Assembly: GCA_003551865.1 (NCBI GenBank)
Contig: PUNU01000014.1
Coordinates: 1 to 11,906 of the forward strand
Source of the DNA: Syntrophomonadaceae bacterium
Lineage (GTDB): Bacteria > Bacillota_D > Dethiobacteria > DTU022
Length of the DNA stretch: 11,906 bases
Direction: 5' to 3'
The notes beneath the pieces were generated by a model. That model saw only the letters and a program-made list of their open reading frames with translations, was not told where the DNA came from and ran no database searches. Positions 6,371-11,906 of the stretch are shown here, one piece after another (within the stretch, counting starts at the first letter, position 1; the number at the start of each line of letters is the position of its first letter). A program made the position numbers and the translations under genes.

Positions 6371-6387
6371 GTTTCACCCGAGGGAAA
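6353..6387 (+). promoter_or_regulatory. Candidate bacterial SECIS stem-loop
   Basis: The upper stem GGGTGA (6365-6370) pairs perfectly with TCACCC (6374-6379) around a three-base GTT loop. Lower pairing is possible: CTT 6359-6361 with GAG 6380-6382, and TTTC 6353-6356 with GAAA 6384-6387, with an AAA bulge. The apical loop starts with G and lies 24 bases after TGA 6344-6346, within the bacterial SECIS spacing range I recall (about 16-37 bases). The bases after the stem are GAGGGAAAATT, not a T run, which argues against an intrinsic terminator. Confidence 0.6.
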
Positions 6388-6395
6388 ATTGATGC

Positions 6396-6427
6396 GGGGG
6401 GATTACGGTATTTAAAAGCTGTCCCCC
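6396..6427. repeat. GGGGGA/TCCCCC hairpin, relative of the 715-749 element
   Basis: GGGGGGA (6396-6402) pairs with TCCCCC (6422-6427) across a 19-base loop. The stretch from TATTTA to GCTGTCCCC closely matches the right half of the hairpin at 715-749. It lies just after the reductase gene and could also end transcription, but no T run follows. Confidence 0.45.
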
Positions 6428-6640
6428 TGGTCTGGCGCCCTGTCAACGTATTAAGAGCGTAAATTGGCAATTTTTACAACAACTCTATATCTATAGGAAT
6501 AGGAGATGCTGCAAGCCTGAAGCGAACATAAAGCGAGTCGTTGGGAATTGCCGGCAGTTGAGAAGTGAGAGGTTGGAAGTGAGACTTGTTTGCTGCATCA
6601 GGTGAGCTGTTCGTTTTAGTTTTGGTTGTCCTTAACAATT

Positions 6641-6765
6641 CTGTTCCACCCCTACTTCGACCCCCTCAAGGGGGAGGAAGTTTCTATCGAATGACCGGCT
6701 TTTCTCCCTCTTCCCCCGGTGGGAGAGGGATGGGGTGAGAGGGAGGTTATCCTCTCTCCCGGTGT
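6641..6765. repeat. CCCTCTCCC-type dispersed hairpin repeat
   Basis: CCCCC-TCAA-GGGGG (6661-6674) and CCCTCTTCCC/GGGAGAGGG (6707-6729) are adjacent small hairpins, followed by another CTCTCCC at 6753-6760. On the minus strand the element translates to PLTPSLSHRGKR, the hallmark of a widespread bacterial intergenic repeat that is often mis-annotated as a small protein (PLTPTLSPRERG-like). The origin of such repeats is unclear. Confidence 0.6.
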
Positions 6766-6781
6766 TAAAAGATGGACCGTC

Positions 6782-6808
6782 GGGGGCATGTTCTCGTAAC
6801 ATGTCCCC
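6782..6808. repeat. GGGGGCATGTT hairpin
   Basis: The arms GGGGGCATGTT (6782-6792) and AACATGTCCCC (6798-6808) pair over 11 positions with one G-U wobble at the fifth base, around CTCGT. The wobble is at the same position as in the 715-749 hairpin, which supports a shared GGGGRCA family. ATTTACAGGGCT at 6829-6840 also repeats bases 730-741 apart from the first position's context. Confidence 0.6.
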
Positions 6809-6890
6809 AAAAAACCTGGACAACTATAATTTACAGGGCTCTAAGAATTAATTAATGGGGAAATGGAAACGGTGAGAGGAGAACACGGCC

Positions 6891-7832
6891 TTGGAGCTTG
6901 ACTTTGTCCGCGGACATATGGGCGGCAATTTAATCATTTTGGTGCTGGGAGAACAAATGCCGCCGGAAAAAGAGCTGGAAACTGCAGTAAAACTGCTCAA
7001 GCCCGAATACCTGTACGGCCATGAAGTGGGCATACTTTACCATCGGGAAGGAGATTCCGGGCTGAAGGTAAAAATTGCCGAGCCTACTTCACAGTGCTTT
7101 ATCAGTGCCTGTGGAGGATTCACCCAGGTGCTGGGTGCGGCTTTGATCGAAACCGATCTCGGCGATATTTTCGGCATAGACAGGCATGCTGCCCGGACGG
7201 AAGTCCTGCTCGATACTGACTGCGGACCCACCAAACTTTATATCGAAAGTGCCGAAGGTAGAGCAAAGCGTATAAAAACTGACATGACTGCTTTCGTCCG
7301 TGAATGTTACCGGCGAGGTATTAAACCCCTTCATTATGAAGGACTCGAGGTAATGCAGGCCGGTAAATTCCTGGTGCTGGAAGCCGACCGCTGCAAATCA
7401 ATTTTTCCCTGGGCCGATTTTATAAATTGGGATCGGCGCACCAGGGAAATGCTGACCACAATCCAGGATCAATTCGCCGGGGAAACCGGGGAGATGGAGT
7501 ACAATGCTGCCCTGTATGACCGGAATCCGCAGTACGGTGGTGACATGAGAGTGATTTACCCTCACTGCGTAAAAGCCGATTATTTCGAACCTTCCTGCGG
7601 CACCGGCACGGTGGCGCTTGGCATTGCCGCCCTGGCCTGGGGAGAACTCCCTAAGGTTTCTGCGAATGGTCCCGAGACGATTTCTCTGAAAATAGAATGC
7701 GGCGGCGGCAGAGAGCTGGGCGGACCGGATATAACTGAACTGGAAATGATCGTGGAAAAAGGCCGGGTTAAAGAAGCGGCATTTTCCCACAGCAATGTGG
7801 AAATTACCGCCGCCGGTAAAGCGTGGCTTTAG
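6891..7832 (+). CDS. Diaminopimelate-epimerase-superfamily protein, substrate unknown
   Basis: This 313-residue protein has the two-lobed DapF/PhzF-type architecture. The N-terminal FVRGHMGGNLIILVLGE corresponds to the DapF HGxGN start. SACGGFTQVLG puts a Cys at 74 and PSCGTGTVALG puts a Cys at 236, matching the two catalytic Cys of cofactor-independent epimerases, and the second motif has the characteristic CGTG. The motif around C74 lacks the DapF CGNGxRC pattern, and overall similarity to true DapF looks low, so a different amino acid or a related isomerisation is likely. TTG 6891 follows AGAGGAGA (6875-6882) at 8 bases, and the N-terminal fit supports it. It stands alone between a repeat-rich gap and a convergent lon gene, so the context gives no pathway. 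The stop (TAG 7830-7832) lies two bases before a 32-bp inverted repeat. Confidence 0.75.
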   Translation: MELDFVRGHMGGNLIILVLGEQMPPEKELETAVKLLKPEYLYGHEVGILYHREGDSGLKVKIAEPTSQCFISACGGFTQVLGAALIETDLGDIFGIDRHAARTEVLLDTDCGPTKLYIESAEGRAKRIKTDMTAFVRECYRRGIKPLHYEGLEVMQAGKFLVLEADRCKSIFPWADFINWDRRTREMLTTIQDQFAGETGEMEYNAALYDRNPQYGGDMRVIYPHCVKADYFEPSCGTGTVALGIAALAWGELPKVSANGPETISLKIECGGGRELGGPDITELEMIVEKGRVKEAAFSHSNVEITAAGKAWL

Positions 7833-7834
7833 CA

Positions 7835-7935
7835 CAACACAGGGGGACGGTTCTTTTGTGTTGTTTGTGCTAAACAATAAAAAACCATCACTATGTAGTT
7901 TTTAAACAACACAAAAGAACCGTCCCCCTGTGTTG
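7835..7935. repeat. 32-bp perfect inverted repeat between convergent genes
   Basis: Bases 7835-7866 and 7904-7935 are exact 32-base reverse complements, with a 37-base AT-rich spacer (7867-7903). The core GGGGACGGTTCTTTTGTG contains the same GGGGACGGTTC arm as the element at 1825-1887. It starts two bases after the epimerase-like stop and ends 10 bases before the lon stop on the other strand. It would form a very stable hairpin in both transcripts and so may act as a bidirectional terminator or mRNA 3' stabiliser. Its perfect arms point to recent insertion or gene-conversion-like maintenance. Confidence 0.9.
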
Positions 7936-7945
7936 CTTCTGTTGG

Positions 7946-10375
7946 TTAATCTTCCCGTTCTTCTGTTTCCCAGTTTTGTTCGGTTTTGCCGAAGTTTTTC
8001 ATTTTTTCTGCGTAAGAGTTTAGAGCCTGCTGTACTCTGTCATTGATGGAGTCTTTTTCAAAGGTGCCGTCTTCTTTTCTTTCACCGGCTTTAATGCCCG
8101 TCAGGAGTTCGATGCCCTCTTCTGCTGTGCTAACAGCGTAAATATGGAACTTGCCTTCTCGCACCGCTTCGACAAGGGATTCTTTCAGCATTAGGTTGGG
8201 TTCATTGCTCCTGGGGATAATTACACCCTGGTCTCCACTTAAACCTCTTGCTTTGCACAATTCGAAAAAGCCTTCAATTTTTTCGTTGACGCCGCCGATA
8301 GCCTGAACTTCGCCTTTTTGGTTGATGGAACCTGTGACCGCGAGGTTTTGTTTTAACGGAACATCGGCCAGGGAGGAAAGAATGGAATAAAGTTCGGTGC
8401 TGGAAGCGCTGTCACCTTCAACTTCGGAATAGCTTTGTTCGAAAACAAGCCGTGCTGAAAGGGTCAAGGGCATTTCCCTGGCGTACATCGAAGAGAGGTA
8501 GCCGCTGAGAATCATTACTCCCTTGGTGTGGAGGGGACCTCCGAGACGTGCTTCTCTTTCTATGTCGATTACGCCTCCCCTGCCCATTCCCAGGCTGCAG
8601 GTTATCCGGGTTGGTTTTCCGAACGCATAATCTCCTGTCTGCATGACCGAGAGCCCGTTAACCTGCCCAACTTTTTCTCCTTCGGTGTCGATTAATAGAA
8701 ATTCTCTTTCCATCGATTCCTGGAGTTTTTCCTGGATAAGGTTGGAACGGTATATCTTGGCTTCGATGGCCCGGTTTACATGTTCGGCCTGCACGTATTC
8801 CTCGCTGCTGTTGTCGGCGTAGTAGCAGGCTTCTCTTACAATATCGGCAATTTCGGCAAAACGGGTGGACAGTTTTTGCTGGTCTTCGGCAAGCCTCGAT
8901 CCGTGCTCTACGATCTTGGCTGCGGCCGATTGGCTCAGCTGTTTTAAGTTTTCTTTCTGGCAAAAAGAGTCGGCAAAGGCATAGTAATTTCGGATATTTT
9001 GTTCATTGCGTACCATCACGGTGTCAAAGTCCGCTTTTACTTTAAACAGCTCCCTGAAGTCCATGTCCAGGATGTAAAGCAGGTGGTAGAATATGGGGGA
9101 GCCAATGACTACTATTTTTACTTCAAGCTTGAGAGGTTCGGGGCGCAGTGATTTGGTGGTTACAAAACCCAGGCGTTCGCCCGGTTCTTCAATTTCCAGC
9201 TCTCCGCTTTTAATTACTCTTTTAAGGCTTTCCCAGGTGAACGGATTCTTCAGCACTTCCTCAATCCTGACCACTAAGAACCCGCCGTTGGCTTTGTGCA
9301 GGGCTCCTTCACGGATCATGGTAAAATCTGTTACCAGCCCCCCGAATTGGGTTTCTTTTTCAATCCTGCCAAAAATGTTAGTGTAGGTGGGGTTTAGCTC
9401 CAGAACTACCGGCGCACCTTCGATTTGGGAATTATCCACTATTACATTGACCTGGTATTTTTTAAAGCTTGACTCCTGGTCCCAGGGCATGGGGAAGGGA
9501 AGAGGCTGCTGCTGTTGTTCCTGCTGCCTGAACAGGTTTATATTTTCAATCATGTCTTCCTGCATTTCCTTGAGGTAGTCCACCACTTTCTGATTATCTT
9601 TAAATTTTTCCAGCAGTTCCTGGAAAAGGTGCTCCACGGCAAAGAGAGCCACTTTGCGGTCAAGTTCTTTTATTTCTTCAGCCAGTTTTTTATCAATGTT
9701 TCTGACTTCCCGGATGGTTGACTTTAATTCTTCTTCCAGCTCTCTTTTCTTTTCATAAATAGCGTTTCTTTCTTCCTCGGAAAGAGCCTGAATGTCCTGG
9801 TCCTGCATGGGGGTCCCGTCTTTCTGGGGAATCAGCATAAACCCGCCGGGAGTGCTCTGGATAACAAAGCCTTTCTCTGTGGCTTTCTGGTTGAGTTCGT
9901 TAAAAAGTTTTTGCTTTTGTTCGTTGGATTCGCCGGTCATCTTCTCTTTTTGGGCCATGTATTCATCACCTTCAAAGGCGCGCGGGATTTCCTCGCGGGC
10001 CCTCTCCACCAGGTTTTTCACGTCTTTGGCCAGGATCGGGCCCTGCCCCGCCGCCAGGACAAGATTGCGGGGCTGATAAGGGGATTTGAAGTTGTTGACG
10101 TAACAAACATCGGAGGGGTTCGGCAGTTCGGCGGCAATTTTGTCCACGTAGTTTTTAACCGCTGTTTCTTTTCCCGTTCCGGGCAACCCCGAAGCGTAGA
10201 TGTTAAACCCATGGCTTGGTATTTTCAAGCCGAACTCCAGTGCGTGCAGGGCCCGATCCTGGCCAACAATGCTGACCTTTTCCCCGGCCTCCTTTTCAAC
10301 CGGGCCGGTTTCAGTCAGTTCTTCGTGCCCGTGCTCCAATCTCAGCTTTTCTGCAGGAACTTTCGTGTATTCCAT
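7946..10375 (-). CDS. LonB-type ATP-dependent serine protease
   Basis: The 809-residue protein has an AAA+ ATPase fused to a Lon-type Ser-Lys protease. Walker A is GLPGTGKET (63-71). The Walker B region is ANGGFLVVRIEEVL (362-375). The protease has EGDSASST with catalytic Ser656 and GGVNEKIEGF with Lys699, and the 43-residue Ser-Lys spacing equals that of E. coli Lon (679/722). The classical Lon N-domain is absent. Between Walker A and B lies a long charged helical insert (~115-285, likely coiled coil) that ends in QQEQQQQ. This matches the LonB/COG1067 group of bacteria and archaea, which degrades misfolded or regulatory proteins. No transmembrane pair like that of archaeal LonB is seen. ATG 10375 has GGAGG (10390-10386) 10 bases upstream; an out-of-frame ATG at 10380 lies closer to it. 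thrC is upstream on the same strand. Confidence 0.93.
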   Translation of the reverse strand: MEYTKVPAEKLRLEHGHEELTETGPVEKEAGEKVSIVGQDRALHALEFGLKIPSHGFNIYASGLPGTGKETAVKNYVDKIAAELPNPSDVCYVNNFKSPYQPRNLVLAAGQGPILAKDVKNLVERAREEIPRAFEGDEYMAQKEKMTGESNEQKQKLFNELNQKATEKGFVIQSTPGGFMLIPQKDGTPMQDQDIQALSEEERNAIYEKKRELEEELKSTIREVRNIDKKLAEEIKELDRKVALFAVEHLFQELLEKFKDNQKVVDYLKEMQEDMIENINLFRQQEQQQQPLPFPMPWDQESSFKKYQVNVIVDNSQIEGAPVVLELNPTYTNIFGRIEKETQFGGLVTDFTMIREGALHKANGGFLVVRIEEVLKNPFTWESLKRVIKSGELEIEEPGERLGFVTTKSLRPEPLKLEVKIVVIGSPIFYHLLYILDMDFRELFKVKADFDTVMVRNEQNIRNYYAFADSFCQKENLKQLSQSAAAKIVEHGSRLAEDQQKLSTRFAEIADIVREACYYADNSSEEYVQAEHVNRAIEAKIYRSNLIQEKLQESMEREFLLIDTEGEKVGQVNGLSVMQTGDYAFGKPTRITCSLGMGRGGVIDIEREARLGGPLHTKGVMILSGYLSSMYAREMPLTLSARLVFEQSYSEVEGDSASSTELYSILSSLADVPLKQNLAVTGSINQKGEVQAIGGVNEKIEGFFELCKARGLSGDQGVIIPRSNEPNLMLKESLVEAVREGKFHIYAVSTAEEGIELLTGIKAGERKEDGTFEKDSINDRVQQALNSYAEKMKNFGKTEQNWETEERED

Positions 10376-10409
10376 TTCATTAAATCCTCCCCTTTTAGTG
10401 AGTGGTTAA

Positions 10410-10439
10410 ATCGTATCAAAGCAGCTGCCGGCAAGTCAA
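10410..10439 (-). promoter_or_regulatory. Possible promoter for lon
   Basis: On the minus strand TTGACT (10439-10434) and TACGAT (10415-10410) are 18 bases apart, about 35 bases before the lon start. The -35 box is a near-consensus match and the -10 box has two mismatches. The -35 overlaps the loop and second arm of the hairpin at 10428-10448. No CIRCE/CtsR-type heat-shock operator is recognisable. Confidence 0.4.
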
Positions 10440-10448
10440 ACTTGCCGG
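10428..10448. terminator. CCGGCAAG hairpin between thrC and lon
   Basis: CCGGCAAG (10428-10435) and CTTGCCGG (10441-10448) form a perfect 8-bp stem around a 5-base loop. It lies in the 148-base gap 3' of thrC and could end thrC transcription. The minus-strand bases after it (CAGCTGCTTTGAT) lack a clear T run, so it may instead be a regulatory hairpin or an imperfect terminator. Confidence 0.4.
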
Positions 10449-10523
10449 TCGTAAAAGCTTTAACATTAAACCTTAAGCAGTGCCGCTCCCGGTAACTGCA
10501 TATTTTGAGAAGAAAGGGTATTT

Positions 10524-11906
10524 TCAGGCCATATTCAGCACAGTTAGCAGGTGATCGGGCATTTCATGCGGGGTAATCACCTTATTGTGCCTGACCGGTT
10601 TTTCTTCCAACTCGGCCAGGTTGGCCGGTATGGTGGTGCCTGTTTCCCGGGCCAGGATCTTCATCATCTCAAGCTCCGAGACATTTTTCAAATTGCTGTT
10701 TTTGAGCAGGGCGCGGATTACACTGCCGGTAAATTTAAAGGGGCTGGCAGTGGACAGGATCACGGTGCGGCAGTGATCTTTTTCCCGGCTCCGATACTTG
10801 TCCAAAACGGACTTGCCCACGGCGGTATGGGTATCGATTAGATAGCCGAAGTCCCGGTATACTGAGGCTATTGTTTGCAGGGTCTCTTCGTCATCGGCGT
10901 AATCAGACCAGAAAAATTCCTGCAAACTGGCGAGGGTTTCGCCGTCGATCGCATACTCTTTTTCGGTTTTCAGCTTTTCCATCCAGCCGGCAATGCGCTC
11001 CGGGTCGTGGTCGGTTATTTCAAAAAGAAGCCTCTCCAGGTTGCTTGAGACCAGGATGTCCATCGAAGGAGAGAGGGTCGGATAAAGTTTGCGGCGGCTG
11101 TTGTAACGGCCGCTGATAATAAAGTCGGAAAGCACGTTGTTGCGGTTGGCGGCGCAGATTAAGCGATTAACGGGCAGCCCCAGGCGGCAGGCATAAAAAC
11201 CGGCCAGGATATTGCCGAAATTGCCGGTAGGAACGACGAAATTAATTTTTTCTCCCGGTCGCAGCTCTTTTTGTTCAATTAGCGCACGGTAGGTGGTAAA
11301 GTAGTAGACGATTTGCGGAAGCAGCCTGCCCCAGTTGATCGAGTTGGCCGAGGAAAGACGGAACCCGCTCTTTTCCAGCCGTTCGGCCAAATCAAGGTTG
11401 CTAAAGATTTGCTTTACCCCGGCCTGGGTGTCATCAAAGTTGCCTTTCACCGCGGCTACCTCGACATTTTTGCCTTCCTGAGTGGTCATCTGCAGTTCTT
11501 GGATTTCACTGACTCCTTTTTCCGGGAAGTAGACGATAATTCTGGTTCCCGGAACGTCACGGAATCCTTCAAGGGCCGACTTTCCCGTATCTCCGGAGGT
11601 AGCGGCAAGGATGACAATTTCTGCATTTTCTCCGCATTTATGCACGGCGGTGCGCATCAGATAAGGCAGAACCTGCAGGGCAATATCTTTAAAAGCGCAA
11701 GTGGGACCGTACCAGAGCTCCAGAAAATAGAGAGCTTCGGAAATCCTGCGCACCGGGGCTATCGATGGGTGGTCAAAATTTTCCGGGTTGTAAGCCGCGC
11801 CTACGGCATCTTTGATTTCATTAATTGTGTAATCACTGAGAAAAGTTTTGAAAAGGGCTGCAGCCGCTTCCCGGTAACCGGGACCCGGCAGATTATCGGC
11901 GGTAAA
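10524..11906 (-). CDS. thrC: Threonine synthase, 5' end beyond the window
   Basis: ThrC is a PLP enzyme that converts O-phospho-L-homoserine to threonine. The frame is open from the right edge: 51 codons precede the internal GTG at 11753, and they encode the N-terminal domain (GPGYREAAAALFKTFL... AYNPENFDHPSIAPV). About 460 residues are visible, with the start and perhaps a few dozen N-terminal residues missing. Signatures are LELWYGPTCAFKDIALQ with the PLP-binding Lys (the usual form is GPTLAFKD), TSGDTGKSALEGF, the phosphate-binding VPTGNFGNILAGFYA, and a C-terminal STASPFKFTGSV. The long two-domain form with an N-terminal Thr_synth_N region fits the E. coli/yeast-type enzyme rather than the short plant/Bacillus type. 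It ends at 10524 (TGA) and is followed on the same strand by a hairpin and lon. Confidence 0.94.
   Translation of the reverse strand, partial: FTADNLPGPGYREAAAALFKTFLSDYTINEIKDAVGAAYNPENFDHPSIAPVRRISEALYFLELWYGPTCAFKDIALQVLPYLMRTAVHKCGENAEIVILAATSGDTGKSALEGFRDVPGTRIIVYFPEKGVSEIQELQMTTQEGKNVEVAAVKGNFDDTQAGVKQIFSNLDLAERLEKSGFRLSSANSINWGRLLPQIVYYFTTYRALIEQKELRPGEKINFVVPTGNFGNILAGFYACRLGLPVNRLICAANRNNVLSDFIISGRYNSRRKLYPTLSPSMDILVSSNLERLLFEITDHDPERIAGWMEKLKTEKEYAIDGETLASLQEFFWSDYADDEETLQTIASVYRDFGYLIDTHTAVGKSVLDKYRSREKDHCRTVILSTASPFKFTGSVIRALLKNSNLKNVSELEMMKILARETGTTIPANLAELEEKPVRHNKVITPHEMPDHLLTVLNMA

Larger units (their letters stand above)
6371..6890. other. Gene-free, repeat-rich interval
   Basis: No convincing gene was found in these ~520 bases. 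In order it holds a GGGGGA hairpin (6396-6427), a 9-base direct repeat GAAGTGAGA (6562-6570 and 6576-6584), a compound low-complexity element of CCCTC/GAGGG-rich hairpins (~6641-6765), a GGGGGCATGTT hairpin (6782-6808), and a TATAAT (6825-6830) without a good -35 box. A 63-codon minus-strand ORF (6823-6632) is just this repeat translated. Confidence 0.7.

Noticed and set aside
6365..6379. GGGTGA/TCACCC hairpin as an ordinary terminator of the reductase operon
   Set aside because: No T run follows the stem and its spacing after the TGA fits a SECIS element better; termination is still possible at the later GGGGGA hairpin.
6632..6823. 63-codon minus-strand ORF
   Set aside because: It is a translated CCCTCTCCC-type repeat with no ribosome binding site or family match.
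6825..6830. TATAAT ahead of the epimerase-like gene as a full promoter
   Set aside because: No -35 box at acceptable spacing; the bases upstream belong to a repeat hairpin.
9911..10495. Plus-strand ORF of 194 codons opposite lon
   Set aside because: It is antisense to a well-supported protease gene and has phenylalanine-rich, low-quality composition typical of shadow frames.

Overview
The window reads as chromosomal DNA from an anaerobic, low-to-mid-GC Firmicute, probably a Peptococcaceae-like clostridium. This is inferred from strong GGAGG-type ribosome binding sites, several TTG starts, a ferredoxin-linked redox enzyme, a LonB-type protease, and dispersed GGGGAC-type hairpins between genes. 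The species cannot be named from this sequence. No rRNA, tRNA, CRISPR array, phage or transposase gene was seen.

Layout. Bases 2-622 hold the 3' end of pntB (NAD(P) transhydrogenase beta subunit). A promoter at 764-792 then drives an amino-sugar cluster: a stand-alone GlmU-like left-handed beta-helix acetyltransferase (869-1693), a small coupled ORF whose 3' half is a repeat element (1693-1905), and a glucosamine-6-phosphate deaminase (nagB) that appears to start at a rare ATT codon (1956). Next come a DUF362/ferredoxin protein (2913-4034) and a tight redox/serine operon: serA (4113-5723), a CPWC glutaredoxin (5734-5982) and a ferredoxin-thioredoxin reductase catalytic subunit with an N-terminal LysW-like zinc ribbon (5972 onward). 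A gene-free stretch (6371-6890) is full of repeats. A DapF-superfamily protein of unknown substrate follows (6891-7832). It faces, across a 32-bp perfect inverted repeat, a minus-strand LonB-type protease (10375-7946). Upstream of lon on the minus strand is the 3' portion of thrC (threonine synthase), which runs off the right edge.

Most notable observation. The reductase ORF formally stops at TGA 6344-6346, directly after Gly-His-Cys-Tyr. Family members normally continue with Cys and then x-Leu-Phe/Tyr. Reading through the TGA gives U-N-L-F-H-L-K-G and a second stop at 6368-6370. The TGA is followed by a stem-loop (GGGTGA/GTT/TCACCC, 6365-6379) with the loop size, leading G and spacing of a bacterial SECIS element. 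The gene is therefore a strong candidate for a selenoprotein, with Sec replacing the cluster-proximal active-site Cys. The terminating alternative would lack an essential catalytic residue.

How the genes fit together. Transhydrogenase (NADPH supply), glutaredoxin and the ferredoxin-dependent reductase all concern redox supply. The predicted partnership is ferredoxin, then the [4Fe-4S] reductase, then the glutaredoxin. SerA and ThrC belong to serine and threonine synthesis. The GlmU-like protein and NagB handle amino sugars. These links come from gene neighbourhood and family knowledge, not from anything the sequence proves.
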